The notes under the pieces: generated by a model | Told to the model about the DNA's origin: nothing | The model's database searches: none | What the model saw: only the letters and a program-made list of their open reading frames with translations | Position numbers and translations under genes: made by a program | Assembly (NCBI GenBank): GCA_038728585.1 | Contig: JAVYTR010000002.1 | Span: forward strand, 164,354 to 228,353 | Length of the DNA stretch: 64,000 bases | Source: Conexivisphaerales archaeon | GTDB taxonomy: Archaea > Thermoproteota > Nitrososphaeria > Conexivisphaerales > DTJL01 | Direction: 5' to 3' | Shown: piece after piece, positions 9,033 to 18,781 of the stretch | Position numbering within the stretch: the first letter of the stretch is position 1 | How the letters are laid out: every line of letters begins with the position of its first letter

Positions 9033-9800
9033 CTATTTCAGTATAATGACAGTCTCTCCCTTATGCATTTCTTTGGGAGCACCTTTCCGATAAGAAGAAA
9101 TCTCCATGTAGCCAGTGCTTCCTTCCACCAATCCCAAATCCTTCATCTCTGCATAAGATGGTGATAATCGAGCCATCCATTCTGTGTTAGCCACTCTTAT
9201 GTAAAACTCTTTTTTACCTCGAGCCCAGCTTCTAAAGTCCTTACCAATGACGTTCAGTATTGCGTTTCCAAAGTGGTCAACATGCAACACAGTTGCGTTA
9301 ATTCTGCTCCTGAAGTAATCAGGGGCAGGAAAGGTAAACCTTTCTATTCTGTTAACCTTTGGTCCAATTTCCGAAAAATCCAATCCGAGCGAGAGATGGG
9401 CCGCTGCAGGAGCGAATACATCCCTTCCGTCGAAAGTACTCCCTCTCCTGAGTATTATCTTTTCAGAGGTTATCTGTCTGATTTCTTCAATCCGATTGCT
9501 GTTGGCAGCTTCGTAAAGCAGCCCGTTATCAGGGCCTATCAATGTGCAGGTTCCTGTTTTGATGGCTATAGCTTTCCTGCTTGTGGCTACTCCAGGGTCT
9601 ACCACTCCTATCAGGATGGTACCAGCCGGGACGAACTTTGTAGCTTGCTGCAGCAGAAAGGAACCATCCCAGATGTCGTACTTCTCAACACTGTGGGTTA
9701 TGTCATATATTTCGGCTTCAGGGTTTATTCCCTTGATAACTGATTTCATCTGGAAGACGTAGTGATCCTCTTCTCCAAAATCGGTGAGAATTCCTATCAT
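9033..9800 (-). CDS. SAM hydrolase / hydroxide adenosyltransferase (DUF62, chlorinase-fluorinase fold)
   Basis: The 255-residue protein has the family landmarks TDFGEEDHY (6-14), VVDPGVATSR (66-75) with the conserved Asp68 and Arg75, GPDNGLL (89-95), and a C-terminal HVDHFGNAILNV segment. Characterised archaeal members hydrolyse S-adenosylmethionine to adenosine and methionine using an Asp-Arg-His triad. In the usual TFHGRD motif this protein reads TFDGRD (residues 122-127), so the expected His appears replaced by Asp. Activity may therefore be altered. A TATA-like box (about 9823-9833) precedes the ATG. Single gene. Confidence 0.85.
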   Translation of the reverse strand: MIGILTDFGEEDHYVFQMKSVIKGINPEAEIYDITHSVEKYDIWDGSFLLQQATKFVPAGTILIGVVDPGVATSRKAIAIKTGTCTLIGPDNGLLYEAANSNRIEEIRQITSEKIILRRGSTFDGRDVFAPAAAHLSLGLDFSEIGPKVNRIERFTFPAPDYFRSRINATVLHVDHFGNAILNVIGKDFRSWARGKKEFYIRVANTEWMARLSPSYAEMKDLGLVEGSTGYMEISSYRKGAPKEMHKGETVIILK

Positions 9801-9839
9801 AGCTTCAGAACATGGAAGAAAAAGGTTAAAATTAATTTT

Positions 9840-10790
9840 TTAGCCGCTAGTCAGCATGAATTCTTTTACTCTTCCATCTTCCAGGTCTACAAGGGCTCCC
9901 CTCAACATTCCTTCCCCGTAATCGCTGCCAGGATTAAGGCAGAGGGTTCTTCCCAGCCAGGAAAAACCTCTGGATTCATGGATATGACCGTGCAGACCTA
10001 GCAGAGGCTGGTATTTTTCAATGCTGGCTCTTACAGCCTTACTTCCCACGTTAACAACCTTCACCATCCCGAGCCCAGACCTCTCGTATTCAAGTTGTGA
10101 ATTGACTGCGGGAGCCTTGTCCAGCTCTGTGCCGAAAGGAGGTACGTGGAGGTTGAATATGCTGGTTTGAGGGTTCTTGAGCTGTACAGCAAGACGCTCT
10201 ATCATCTCAAGCAATTTCTCCTCGCTGACTTCTCTAGGACTCTTCCATGGTGTGGGGTTTGCATAGCCTAAGGTTATCATTTCATACCCTCCAGGCAACT
10301 CCACAACCCTATCTTCTGGGTTTATCACGTGCTCAGTGTCTTTGAGAAGAGAATCCATTTCGAACTTATCGTCGTTGCCAGGAGATATGTAGCAGATAAC
10401 GTCGCTTCCCTTTAACCTCTCGTTTGCGAGCTCCATCCAAGACCTGAGGACAGAAAGCATCTGGTCCATGAATATCTTCTCTACCGCTTGAGGATCATCA
10501 GCCAGTTTCTGCAATTCATCAGGGGTAGTCATGAAATAATAGAGCCCGTTGTTCCTCATAGATGTTAGATAGTCCTGCAGTTCCTTTTTCTTTACAGTCA
10601 TCTCCTGCCCCTGGAAGTTCAGCCTGTATTTATCGTCAGAAATCTGAACAACAGGGACTAGTGCTTTCCCTGTTATATCTCCACCCAGTATAAGAATATT
10701 GGCATTGTAAAATTTTGCCGCATTAAGGAACTTGCGGAAGCATCGCTCGGAGCCGTGCACATCGCTAACAAAAAATATCCTTGTCTTCAC
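9840..10790 (-). CDS. Calcineurin-like metallophosphoesterase
   Basis: The 316-residue protein shows the metallophosphoesterase metal-ligand series: SDVHG (9-13), GGDITG (about 36-41), PGNDD (about 168-172) and GLHGHIHE near the C-terminus. Such enzymes use two metal ions to hydrolyse phosphate esters of nucleotides or proteins; the substrate is unknown. A GTG start lies 9 bases after the stop of the amino-acid permease upstream, so it is probably co-transcribed with it. Confidence 0.85.
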   Translation of the reverse strand: MKTRIFFVSDVHGSERCFRKFLNAAKFYNANILILGGDITGKALVPVVQISDDKYRLNFQGQEMTVKKKELQDYLTSMRNNGLYYFMTTPDELQKLADDPQAVEKIFMDQMLSVLRSWMELANERLKGSDVICYISPGNDDKFEMDSLLKDTEHVINPEDRVVELPGGYEMITLGYANPTPWKSPREVSEEKLLEMIERLAVQLKNPQTSIFNLHVPPFGTELDKAPAVNSQLEYERSGLGMVKVVNVGSKAVRASIEKYQPLLGLHGHIHESRGFSWLGRTLCLNPGSDYGEGMLRGALVDLEDGRVKEFMLTSG

Positions 10791-10799
10791 TTTCTCTAC

Positions 10800-12371
10800 C
10801 TAGTCTGGGGGAATCTCCTTGTAAGCTAGGTCTATATTTATTCCTCTTGACTTGTGATAGTTCTTTGAAGCAAGGTAGATTATTGCTCCAGCGATGAATG
10901 AACCTGCAGCGTAACCATAAGCAAATAGGTAGCCTGGAATACCGAAGAAAGATGCCGGTGAACCCCATACTGTTGGATTTTCAAGGAACTGGGAAATCAG
11001 GAACAGAAAGACTGCACTCATGGCCACTCCTGCTATCATTAGTGCCGCTCTGGAGTCGCCTTTTTCGTTTCTGGCAGCGTAGATTACTGCAGATATACCG
11101 ATGAAGAAGAAGTATATCATTGATGCTATCACAGCTGCGAATAAGGATTGAAGGCTGCCGTAGAGAAATGCTGCCGCACCTACAAGAAAGATTGTTATGA
11201 TCAGGTCCATTGCATGTGCATTTACTGGTGAACCATACTTGGGACTGATGTACGCAAGTCTGGTTGGTAGGAACCTGTCAAACGCCTGTGCGAAGACATA
11301 CCTAGAAAAGACTATTATACCGTATGCAAGAATTGAAAGATTCCAGACGATCCACCCAAGGCCTATAAGTGCCTGAAGTGCTGTAACGTTTGTGACCCCC
11401 ATTGCAAGAGTCCAGAAATTGAACGAATAATCAAAGACCAGAGTCGGATTGGAAAGAGCCGCGTTCACGAATGGTAAGCCACCAACGTAGTAAAGTGTGG
11501 CGAAGGCTGATGTTACTAAGACAAAAACAACTATGGCAGAAATAGGCACATTCCATCTCACAGATGTTCTTCCCTTGATCTCTGAAGCTACAGCTGGTGC
11601 TGCGTTCAGCCATGGATAGACGAATATAGCGAAGAACGGGAGCATGAAAATAGTGTTGTTCAGGTCGAAGGAAGTACCTTTGTAGCTTGCTGCAACTTTG
11701 GAATAAGTCAGGTTGGAGTTACCGAGAGAATTCATATAGTTGACTACACCCTGATGACCGTATGCCAGAAGGGTGAATATTGCGAGGAGCAGAGTAATGA
11801 TTCCGAAGACAGTCAGAACAGAAACAAGCTTGTACCCCACCTTTGGTTTGAATATGTTGATTGCTATCAGTATGGCGAATATCGCCGCCCCTAGTAAGAA
11901 TTGATAGAGTGGTTGAGAGCCCTGTATATCGCCAGGAAGTGCTAGTCCTAGGAAACTCGAGTTCCCAAAGAACAATCCAACTGAACCGATGGCAAAGACG
12001 GCTGATAGGGTTATCAGAGCAAGGTATGCTAGAGTTTCAAGAGTATAGCCCATGAAGGAGAGAGAACTTCCAAAGAAACCCCCGAACGCCCTGCTGACCC
12101 ATACATAATCTCCTCCAGTCCTGGAAACCCTTGAGGTCATCATTGAGTACACTACTATCTGAGGAATGGAGATGAGGAAAGCTATAATCGAACCTATTGC
12201 GAGGTTTACCCCGCTTACGTTTACCGCGACCATAGTGAACCCGATTATACCCAGAGCTGCACCTGCGGACATGTTGCTTATGTTGAGAGCTATTGCATCA
12301 AGCATTGAAACCCTCTTTACAAGCCCTGTCGATTCCCTCACGAATACTGTTGGCTGTTTTTGTTCAGCCAT
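10800..12371 (-). CDS. APC-superfamily amino acid permease
   Basis: This 523-residue membrane protein has about 12 helices. Its N-terminal part (about residues 25-100) contains the APC consensus ISNMSAGAALGIIGF and the RTGGDYVWVSRAFGG loop, as in amino acid/polyamine transporters. It would import an amino acid or related amine; specificity is unknown. A TATA-like element (GCTAATATAATCG, about 12392-12404) precedes the ATG by about 21-33 bases. It is followed by a phosphoesterase gene in the same orientation. Confidence 0.88.
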   Translation of the reverse strand: MAEQKQPTVFVRESTGLVKRVSMLDAIALNISNMSAGAALGIIGFTMVAVNVSGVNLAIGSIIAFLISIPQIVVYSMMTSRVSRTGGDYVWVSRAFGGFFGSSLSFMGYTLETLAYLALITLSAVFAIGSVGLFFGNSSFLGLALPGDIQGSQPLYQFLLGAAIFAILIAINIFKPKVGYKLVSVLTVFGIITLLLAIFTLLAYGHQGVVNYMNSLGNSNLTYSKVAASYKGTSFDLNNTIFMLPFFAIFVYPWLNAAPAVASEIKGRTSVRWNVPISAIVVFVLVTSAFATLYYVGGLPFVNAALSNPTLVFDYSFNFWTLAMGVTNVTALQALIGLGWIVWNLSILAYGIIVFSRYVFAQAFDRFLPTRLAYISPKYGSPVNAHAMDLIITIFLVGAAAFLYGSLQSLFAAVIASMIYFFFIGISAVIYAARNEKGDSRAALMIAGVAMSAVFLFLISQFLENPTVWGSPASFFGIPGYLFAYGYAAGSFIAGAIIYLASKNYHKSRGINIDLAYKEIPPD

Positions 12372-12509
12372 GGTAGGCCAAAGTCAGAAGGCGATTATAT
12401 TAGCTTTTCTGGAGGTCTGAATAAAATTTACATAGTTGTTGCAAGAAACAGAGATATATTTCAATAATTAGATACATTACTAGAAAATTGGTTTCTATTT
12501 TCCATCTTT

Positions 12510-13805
12510 TTATGCCTCAAAGAGATTGGCGTAGGCGGGAGACTTTGTAAACGTGTATTCCACCTCTCTATGCATCTCTCTAAGCCTTTCTATCCTCCTG
12601 ATCACTTCGTTCTTTTCCCTTCTCTGCAGAGCTGATTGAACTATTTCAGCCACTTCAACCATGTCATTCTTATCCATTCCGAGCCTGGTTAGTTCTGCAG
12701 TACCCACCCTGATCGCCATAGGCTGTTTACTCTTCATACCTGGAATAGATTGTCTGTTGCAGAAGATGTTATACGATTCCAGCAGCCTTTCTGCAGCTAT
12801 GCCTCCTCCATACTTTGATACATCAATTGCCAGCTGATGTGACTGTGTGAAGCCGAGATTCTCAGCAAGAACCTTTTCGCCCAGCTCAGCAAGCCTTGAG
12901 GCCAGGGCTTTTGCGTTATCAACGACAGCTCTTGCATATTTCTCACCGAATTCTGCGAGCTCTGCAAATGCTATAGCCTTTCCAGCAACGAGATTCGGAT
13001 GATGGTTGCTTGTAAGGCCAGGAAAGATTCCTCTTTCTATCGCCTCCCTGTAACTCTCCTTTCCTACTATCGCACCTCCCTGAGGCCCAAAGAGAGTTTT
13101 GTGTGTGCTGAATGTCATAAGGTCAGCCCCCTCAGCCATCGGGTCTTGAAATCTCCTTCCAGCTATGAGACCAGCCACATGCGCCCCATCATAGAGTATT
13201 ATTGAACCATGTTCATGTATAGCACTCTCCATCTCCTTTACAGGGTGAGGGAAGAGGAAGAGACTGGCTCCAAACGTAACTATCTTTGGCCTTCTGCCCT
13301 GCTTTACCATCTTCTTGAGCTTTTTGAGCGAGCTGTCCACTTCTATATTCATAATTTCTGTGTCAAAGACGAAACTGTCAACGTCAAGACCATGAACCAT
13401 CCAGGCCGATCCTGATTCCTCCTCTCCAGCTGACGAGACATGCCCTCCATAGAGTACAGGTAAGGATAGTATTGTGTCTCCTGGCGATGTTAGCGAGACG
13501 TAAACGGAAAGGTTTGCGAGCAGACCCGATGTAGGTCTGACATCTGCGAACTCTGCATGAAACAGCTTCTTCGCCAGTTCTACAGCTATCTTCTCAACTT
13601 CGTCCATATATCTGCATCCAGCATAGATTCTGGCGCCTGGAGGACCTTCTGCATACCTGTGGATCATATCTGAAGCAACTGCTCTCCTTACATCGATTGA
13701 GGTCAGGTTCTCGCTGGCTACAAGAGGAAGAGAAGAAGCGAACATCTGCTCATGTTTCTGAATGAGTTCTTTTACTTCGTTATACATGTGAAGGTTCTTC
13801 GACAT
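12510..13805 (-). CDS. glyA: Serine hydroxymethyltransferase
   Basis: The 431-residue PLP enzyme interconverts serine and glycine with transfer of a one-carbon unit to the archaeal pterin (tetrahydromethanopterin) or folate. The motif DGAHVAGLIAG (206-216) and the PLP-binding STHKTLFGPQGG with Lys236 are present, as is YAEGPPGARIYAG in the N-terminal domain. A TTTTAAAA box at about 13833-13840 lies 28-35 bases ahead of the ATG. The gene is divergent from the hypothetical gene at 13845. Confidence 0.95.
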   Translation of the reverse strand: MSKNLHMYNEVKELIQKHEQMFASSLPLVASENLTSIDVRRAVASDMIHRYAEGPPGARIYAGCRYMDEVEKIAVELAKKLFHAEFADVRPTSGLLANLSVYVSLTSPGDTILSLPVLYGGHVSSAGEEESGSAWMVHGLDVDSFVFDTEIMNIEVDSSLKKLKKMVKQGRRPKIVTFGASLFLFPHPVKEMESAIHEHGSIILYDGAHVAGLIAGRRFQDPMAEGADLMTFSTHKTLFGPQGGAIVGKESYREAIERGIFPGLTSNHHPNLVAGKAIAFAELAEFGEKYARAVVDNAKALASRLAELGEKVLAENLGFTQSHQLAIDVSKYGGGIAAERLLESYNIFCNRQSIPGMKSKQPMAIRVGTAELTRLGMDKNDMVEVAEIVQSALQRREKNEVIRRIERLREMHREVEYTFTKSPAYANLFEA

Positions 13806-13844
13806 TGCATGGCTGCAAAGTCTACCTCCTTTTAAAATTTTGAA

Positions 13845-14975
13845 ATGAGTTCGAACGATAGATATGCTTTAATGCGAGTCAAACAATATGTCTGGCAACT
13901 GTTGAGCCATTCGCAAGAGGGAAGTGAGGACAAGAAGATTATTGTCTACACGGAATCAGACGGCAGCAGGTATGAGGTGGAGTATCCTGCAACGTCAAAA
14001 ATCGACGTCAGAAACATAGCAGATGCTCTTGAACTGCCAGCCTACCTAGATACTAATAGTCCGATGGTGAGCACTGCAGTTGTTGCTTTATGGGTTTCCT
14101 ACAGTGCAGATGGGATTTTAGCGTTGCATAAAGAAATGGGCAGATTCAAGGAACCTCCTTCACCGTTACTAATGGGAGGCTTGGCGGTCAAGATGCTTTC
14201 CAGAACAGCAAACGAAAAAGGCCCAATGAACAGAAACGTGAAGGATATCGACTATGTGGTTAGAAGGAGTCAGGGCGGTAATTTTGTCAAGTTGCTAAGC
14301 ATTCTTTCAAACATCGCAGGCACAAGATTCTTTCATTTTCTGACCTCAAGTGACATGAGGTTCAACGCGCTGAGAGCCGGAGAGAGATACAGAATCAGGA
14401 CTATCGACTGGAGTAGCTCAGACAGGCCAGAAGTAAGGTGGGTCGATATACTCATAGACAGGATAGAAATGAGACACAAGGTGGATGTGAGGGATGAATT
14501 TGATAGGGCGAAGAAGAATCTTTACACGATAGGCGTGGAAAAGCTGCTCCTCACCAAATGCCAGATGATTCAGGATATTGAGCAGACTGAATATGTAGCT
14601 ATTCAGGAATCGGGGCAGGAATTCAGGATTCTGAGATATCCATTCTACAAGACAGGAAGGTATCTCATAGGGATGGAGGAGAAGGACATGATGGACGCTG
14701 CTGCCCTGCTCTGTGACCATGCAGGGAATTCTGAGGTGATTGCTTCACACCTGAGCGACCTGCTAAGAAAGGATGATAAGCTGCTTCAGACCTTCCGCCT
14801 GAACCTTGAGAACATCGAGTCCAGGAAGGACTGGCTGAGAGGCAAAGGAATATCAGAGGTTCAGCTTTCAAGAATAGATGAATCAATAGGAAATATACTG
14901 AAAAAGCTGCCGGAGAAGAGAAGATGGGATAAGCCATGGTGGAACAGGGACGTAGATACCCCTGTCATAAATTAG
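13845..14975 (+). CDS. Putative nucleotidyltransferase-fold protein
   Basis: The 376-residue soluble protein is not confidently assigned. It contains MGGLAVKMLSR (about 110-120) followed by NVKDIDYVV (131-139), which resembles the GG...(K/R)xTxDIDxxV pattern of the minimal nucleotidyltransferase/AbiEii-like fold, where the Asp pair binds metal. The C-terminal 100 residues look helical and charged. It has no partner gene: glyA diverges on one side and a dihydroorotase-like gene follows after 63 bases. A lone AbiEii-type toxin or a tRNA/RNA-modifying transferase are alternatives. Confidence 0.55.
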   Translation: MSSNDRYALMRVKQYVWQLLSHSQEGSEDKKIIVYTESDGSRYEVEYPATSKIDVRNIADALELPAYLDTNSPMVSTAVVALWVSYSADGILALHKEMGRFKEPPSPLLMGGLAVKMLSRTANEKGPMNRNVKDIDYVVRRSQGGNFVKLLSILSNIAGTRFFHFLTSSDMRFNALRAGERYRIRTIDWSSSDRPEVRWVDILIDRIEMRHKVDVRDEFDRAKKNLYTIGVEKLLLTKCQMIQDIEQTEYVAIQESGQEFRILRYPFYKTGRYLIGMEEKDMMDAAALLCDHAGNSEVIASHLSDLLRKDDKLLQTFRLNLENIESRKDWLRGKGISEVQLSRIDESIGNILKKLPEKRRWDKPWWNRDVDTPVIN

Positions 14976-15038
14976 GGGCATGTCAACTTCAACGCAAAAA
15001 GATACAGTGAAATATGCTAAATGATTGACCAGTAGCTT

Positions 15039-16463
15039 ATGCCCGCCTACGACCTTGTAATCAGAGATGTTCGTATCGTAACCGGAAAGGCCATAAAAGA
15101 ATCAGATATATATGTGAAAGATGGTAAGATAGCTAGAGTCGGGCTTATCGAGCCTAGGCCACAGGCTGATGTGGTTATAGACGGCAACGGAAAGGTTGCC
15201 TTACCCGGGCTGGTAGATACCCATGTCCACTTCAGGGACCCTGGGATGGTGCATAAGGAAGATTTTGAAAGTGGTAGCAAGGGCGCAGCCGCTGGAGGCA
15301 CCACAACTGTCATGGATATGCCTACAACTCAACCTGTGGTGACTGATGCTGCACTCTTCAGGGAGAAACTCCAGGCTATAGCAGGTAAGGCACTTGTTGA
15401 CTACGGCCTCTATGGGGCTGCCGGAATAGAGAATTTGCATCAGCTTGAAGAACTGGCCAAGGTAGGTGCTGTTGCGTTCAAGACATATACCGTTTCTCCT
15501 CCATCAGAGAGGCTGAAGGAATATGCTGGAGCGTTGGTAAGAAGTGCTGCGGAGCTTTACAAGGTTATGGAAAAGTCTGCTGCAATAGGTCTTCTGCACT
15601 GTATACATGCTGAGGATGATTCTCTGGTGCAATATCTGACTACCAAGCTGAAGGAATCTGGCAGAAAGGATGCTGAAGCGCATTGCGAGTCAAGACCGAA
15701 TCTTGCAGAGGAGCTTGCTGTTCATCAGGCAATAGGGATTGCAGAGCTGACGGGAGGTAAGGTGCATCTCCTTCACATAAGCACAAGGGAAGCAGTACAA
15801 ATGATAAGGTCTGCAAAGGCAAGAGGGGTAAAGGTTACCGCGGAGACCTGCCCTCATTACCTTTACTTTACGAAGAAGGATATGCAGAAGCTTGGACCTT
15901 ATGGAAAATACAACCCTCCTGCCAGGTCCCACGAAGACATAATAGCACTATGGGAGGGACTAAAAGATGGCAGCATAGATGCTATAGTCAGCGACCATGC
16001 ACCTCATTCAAGGGAAGAGAAAGATGCTGGAAGGGAAGATATATGGAAGGCACCTCCTGGTACACCAGGGGTTGAGACAAGGCTTCCGCTGGTTCTGGCG
16101 AGAGCGGCCGGATGGGGCCTTGACCTGCAGGACGTGGTAAGGCTCTGTGCCACGAACCCGGCAAGGATTTATGGGCTAGGGTGGAGAAAGGGAGAAATTA
16201 CTGAAGGGATGGACGCAGATATTGCACTGATAGACCCAAACGTTACTTGGAAGATAGACAGTTCTGAGCTTCAGACGAAGGCGAAAGAGACTGTCATCTT
16301 TGACCAGATGGAGGTTAAGGGACAGGTTTTCTGCACGATAGTAAGGGGCAGAGTCGTTTATGAAAGAGGAGTGGGTTTCGAAAAACCAGGAATAGGCAGC
16401 TTTCTACCCGGACAGCTTGCTGAATCAGCTAAGAAGGGAGGAGACAGATTCCTTTCTAGTTAA
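15039..16463 (+). CDS. Dihydroorotase/allantoinase-type cyclic amidohydrolase
   Basis: The 474-residue amidohydrolase has the metal motif HVHFRDPG (62-69), a candidate carboxylated Lys148 in AFKTYTV, His190 and His246 as further ligands, NPPARS (292-297) and SDHAPHS (318-324). These residues define the dihydroorotase/allantoinase/hydantoinase group that opens or closes cyclic amides. PyrB and PyrI lie 3 kb away, favouring dihydroorotase; the surrounding purine-degrading enzymes favour allantoinase. The sequence does not decide. It overlaps the next gene tail-to-tail by 39 bases. Confidence 0.8.
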   Translation: MPAYDLVIRDVRIVTGKAIKESDIYVKDGKIARVGLIEPRPQADVVIDGNGKVALPGLVDTHVHFRDPGMVHKEDFESGSKGAAAGGTTTVMDMPTTQPVVTDAALFREKLQAIAGKALVDYGLYGAAGIENLHQLEELAKVGAVAFKTYTVSPPSERLKEYAGALVRSAAELYKVMEKSAAIGLLHCIHAEDDSLVQYLTTKLKESGRKDAEAHCESRPNLAEELAVHQAIGIAELTGGKVHLLHISTREAVQMIRSAKARGVKVTAETCPHYLYFTKKDMQKLGPYGKYNPPARSHEDIIALWEGLKDGSIDAIVSDHAPHSREEKDAGREDIWKAPPGTPGVETRLPLVLARAAGWGLDLQDVVRLCATNPARIYGLGWRKGEITEGMDADIALIDPNVTWKIDSSELQTKAKETVIFDQMEVKGQVFCTIVRGRVVYERGVGFEKPGIGSFLPGQLAESAKKGGDRFLSS

Positions 16464-17648
16464 AATTACCTTCCCTGAACGTATTACAAAGCTGGGTTTG
16501 GAGGCCTTTCTAAGCGCTTCTCTTGGTGAAGCAGCGTCGAGTATGTTCAGGTCAGCTCTGCAATTTTTCCCTATGCCGTAATCCTTCAGTTCAAGGATTC
16601 TGGAAGAGGAGAAAGTCGGCATATACAGTAGCTTTTTAATTTCGGATTCTGAGTTCAGCTGCCCCTCATAAGCGAACAGCCAGGCGTTTCTGACCGGGTC
16701 AAAGTCCCCGAACGGGTTATAGGGGTCAACTATGTTATCCAGTCCAAATGCAACGTTTACCCCGGCTGAAATAAGCTCCTTTATCCTAGTCACGCCTCTT
16801 GCAGGGGGTGTGGAGCCAGCACCGCTAACCATCATGGTGCAGGGATTTGATACGACGTTTATCCTTTCATCCCTTATCATTGCAATGACTCGTTGTGCAT
16901 ACGAATCATCATAGTATGCCAGAGCGATGAGATGGTCTGCGGTTGCACGACCCTGAAGATGATGCTCTTTCACAGCTTTGATAAAGTATTCTACGTAGTT
17001 TGTGTATGGCTGAACATCTATATGCATATCAAGGGGCAGCTTTCTTTCCTCAGCGAGAGAGGCTAGCTTCTCTATCTGCTTGATAGCCTTCTCCTTGTCA
17101 GACTCTGCCTCAGGAAGACCTCCTACAGCATCAGCTCCTCTGTCCAGAGCTGCTTCTATCATCTCAAATGCTTCTTCATCCCTGAATATTCCTTCCTGGG
17201 GGAATGCTACTATCTGGATGGTGACAAATTCCTGATACTTCTTCCTGAGTTCTGACAGGGCTTCGAAAGACTTGAGACCTGCTATGCCATCTATATCTAC
17301 ATGTGTTCTTATGTATGTGACTCCGTTTGAAACCGCAGCCTTTATGCACCTTTCTGCCCTTGTTTTCACACCTTCTTTGGTAAATCTCTTCTTCGCTTCC
17401 CTAACCAGCTTCCTGGCTTCAACCATGCTTCTAGCTTCTGGTAATTCTTCAGCAAGAAACGCCTTGTCAAGGTGAACATGCGGTTCGACGAATGAAGGCA
17501 ATACAAGATTGCCGTTTGCGTCTATCTCCTCATCCGCATCCACGTCTATCTTTTCTTCTAGCTTGGCGATTCTTCCTGACTCTAACAGTATGTCAAATTC
17601 ATTCTTATCATCAAGACCTCTGCAATTTCTCAGAAGAAGCGTCATCAT
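16425..17648 (-). CDS. Cytosine-deaminase-like amidohydrolase
   Basis: The 407-residue enzyme carries HVHLDK (57-62), an HIDVQPY metal-ligand segment, TADH and the C-terminal FGLDNIVDPYNPFGDFDP, as in CodA-type cytosine deaminases and related triazine or creatinine deaminases. The family deaminates cytosine, isoguanine or similar rings, releasing ammonia. Its 3' end overlaps the convergent dihydroorotase-like gene by 39 bases, and it follows the pyroglutamyl peptidase gene by 21 bases on the same strand. Exact substrate uncertain. Confidence 0.8.
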   Translation of the reverse strand: MMTLLLRNCRGLDDKNEFDILLESGRIAKLEEKIDVDADEEIDANGNLVLPSFVEPHVHLDKAFLAEELPEARSMVEARKLVREAKKRFTKEGVKTRAERCIKAAVSNGVTYIRTHVDIDGIAGLKSFEALSELRKKYQEFVTIQIVAFPQEGIFRDEEAFEMIEAALDRGADAVGGLPEAESDKEKAIKQIEKLASLAEERKLPLDMHIDVQPYTNYVEYFIKAVKEHHLQGRATADHLIALAYYDDSYAQRVIAMIRDERINVVSNPCTMMVSGAGSTPPARGVTRIKELISAGVNVAFGLDNIVDPYNPFGDFDPVRNAWLFAYEGQLNSESEIKKLLYMPTFSSSRILELKDYGIGKNCRADLNILDAASPREALRKASKPSFVIRSGKVILTRKESVSSLLS

Positions 17649-17669
17649 AACTCAGCCCTGTGATACAGC

Positions 17670-18293
17670 CTATCTGAGTGAGGAGAGATGCCTTGCGCAT
17701 ACCCTCACTGCTATCTCTATTGCTCTTTTCTGCTGACCAATAGGCATTGTAATGGTATCAATCTTTGGGTTTTTTATCATGTCGGGAAGAGGGGGGACAT
17801 GAATAAAGCCAGAAATCTTCACAATGTCAGCATGAAGAAATGAATACATTGCTGTATTGCAGCAGTGTGTTCCTGCATGGTATGATAAGATAGCTGGTAT
17901 CCCTGCGCCATTCAGCTCCTTAACTATTTCGTCAGCTGGAAGAGTGGAGCCGAGTGCAAGAGGCCCACCTTTGATTATGGGCTCGTCCCTGGGTTTGTTT
18001 CCGTAATTGTCTGGAACTACGGAGTCAGCAAAGAAACTGTTCATTACGTTCAGAGCCACCTTTTCTACCCTTATCGCTTTCGTGTAGTCCCAGCCTGTTG
18101 ATATAACACAGTCTGGCCTGACCTCATCAACAAGTTTTCTTGCCAGTTTTGGCAGTGCGTAAAAATCCTCAGGGAGTACCTTTCCGACCACCTCTGCTCC
18201 ATCGATTACACTTCCATTCAGCTCTTCAGCTACCATTCCTGAAGGATTTTTGTTGCCAGCCCAAGCCTCAAACCCCGTGATAAGAATACGCAT
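17670..18293 (-). CDS. pcp: Pyrrolidone-carboxylate (pyroglutamyl) peptidase I
   Basis: This 207-residue cysteine peptidase removes N-terminal pyroglutamate from peptides. All three catalytic elements of the C15 family are visible: Glu in IRVEKVALN, Cys in AGTHCCN and His in FIHVPPLP. The N-terminal LITGFEAW motif and VPDNYGNKP are also typical. It is upstream of, and likely co-transcribed with, the cytosine-deaminase-like gene. It fits a peptide- and amino-acid-using lifestyle and could also act on other cyclic amides such as 5-oxoproline derivatives. Confidence 0.92.
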   Translation of the reverse strand: MRILITGFEAWAGNKNPSGMVAEELNGSVIDGAEVVGKVLPEDFYALPKLARKLVDEVRPDCVISTGWDYTKAIRVEKVALNVMNSFFADSVVPDNYGNKPRDEPIIKGGPLALGSTLPADEIVKELNGAGIPAILSYHAGTHCCNTAMYSFLHADIVKISGFIHVPPLPDMIKNPKIDTITMPIGQQKRAIEIAVRVCARHLSSLR

Positions 18294-18388
18294 CGCTTTT
18301 TAAACCGATGATTAAGGTTAAAGGTTTTGCGTTGTTCTAAAATAGAACTGAGAGACTAGGACAATTTTTATAGAACATCTTGGCATAA

Positions 18389-18781
18389 ATGAGAATGTTG
18401 GAGACTGATTCCTTTACGAAGAGGTTTGAAAATCATAGATACATAAGCATTGAAACTTACAGAAGAAACGGTGACGCTGTCAGGACACCTGTATGGTTCG
18501 TATCAGAAGGATCCTCGCTCTATATTAGAACCTACAGTGACTCTGGAAAGGCGAAAAGATTGAAGCTGAACGGAAAGGCTAGAGTTGCTCCATGCACCTT
18601 TCAAGGCGAAGTCCTTGGTGACTGGGTAGATGTGGAGCCTTCTTTTGCTGATAGAAGTGAAACTGCAAGAGTCTTGCGTTTATTCAGGTCGAAATACGGC
18701 ATTCAGATAGCTCTGACATCTCTTCTTGCCTGGTTGAAGGGGAAGAGGTATGTCGTGATAAAATTGAGTGGAAAGTCATGA
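18389..18781 (+). CDS. PPOX-class (F420- or FMN-dependent) small oxidoreductase
   Basis: The 130-residue protein resembles the split-barrel PPOX family that includes F420-dependent reductases: the RTPVWFVSEGSSLYIRT segment (about 30-46), GKAKRLKLNGKARVAPCTFQG (about 50-70), and a C-terminal YVVIKLSG strand. Substrate is unknown; F420 use is inferred from family and from the F420:NADP oxidoreductase at 38 kb. A TTTTTATAG element at 18365-18373 precedes it. A second in-frame ATG six bases downstream is an equally good start. It ends within the last bases of convergent pyrI. Confidence 0.75.
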   Translation: MRMLETDSFTKRFENHRYISIETYRRNGDAVRTPVWFVSEGSSLYIRTYSDSGKAKRLKLNGKARVAPCTFQGEVLGDWVDVEPSFADRSETARVLRLFRSKYGIQIALTSLLAWLKGKRYVVIKLSGKS

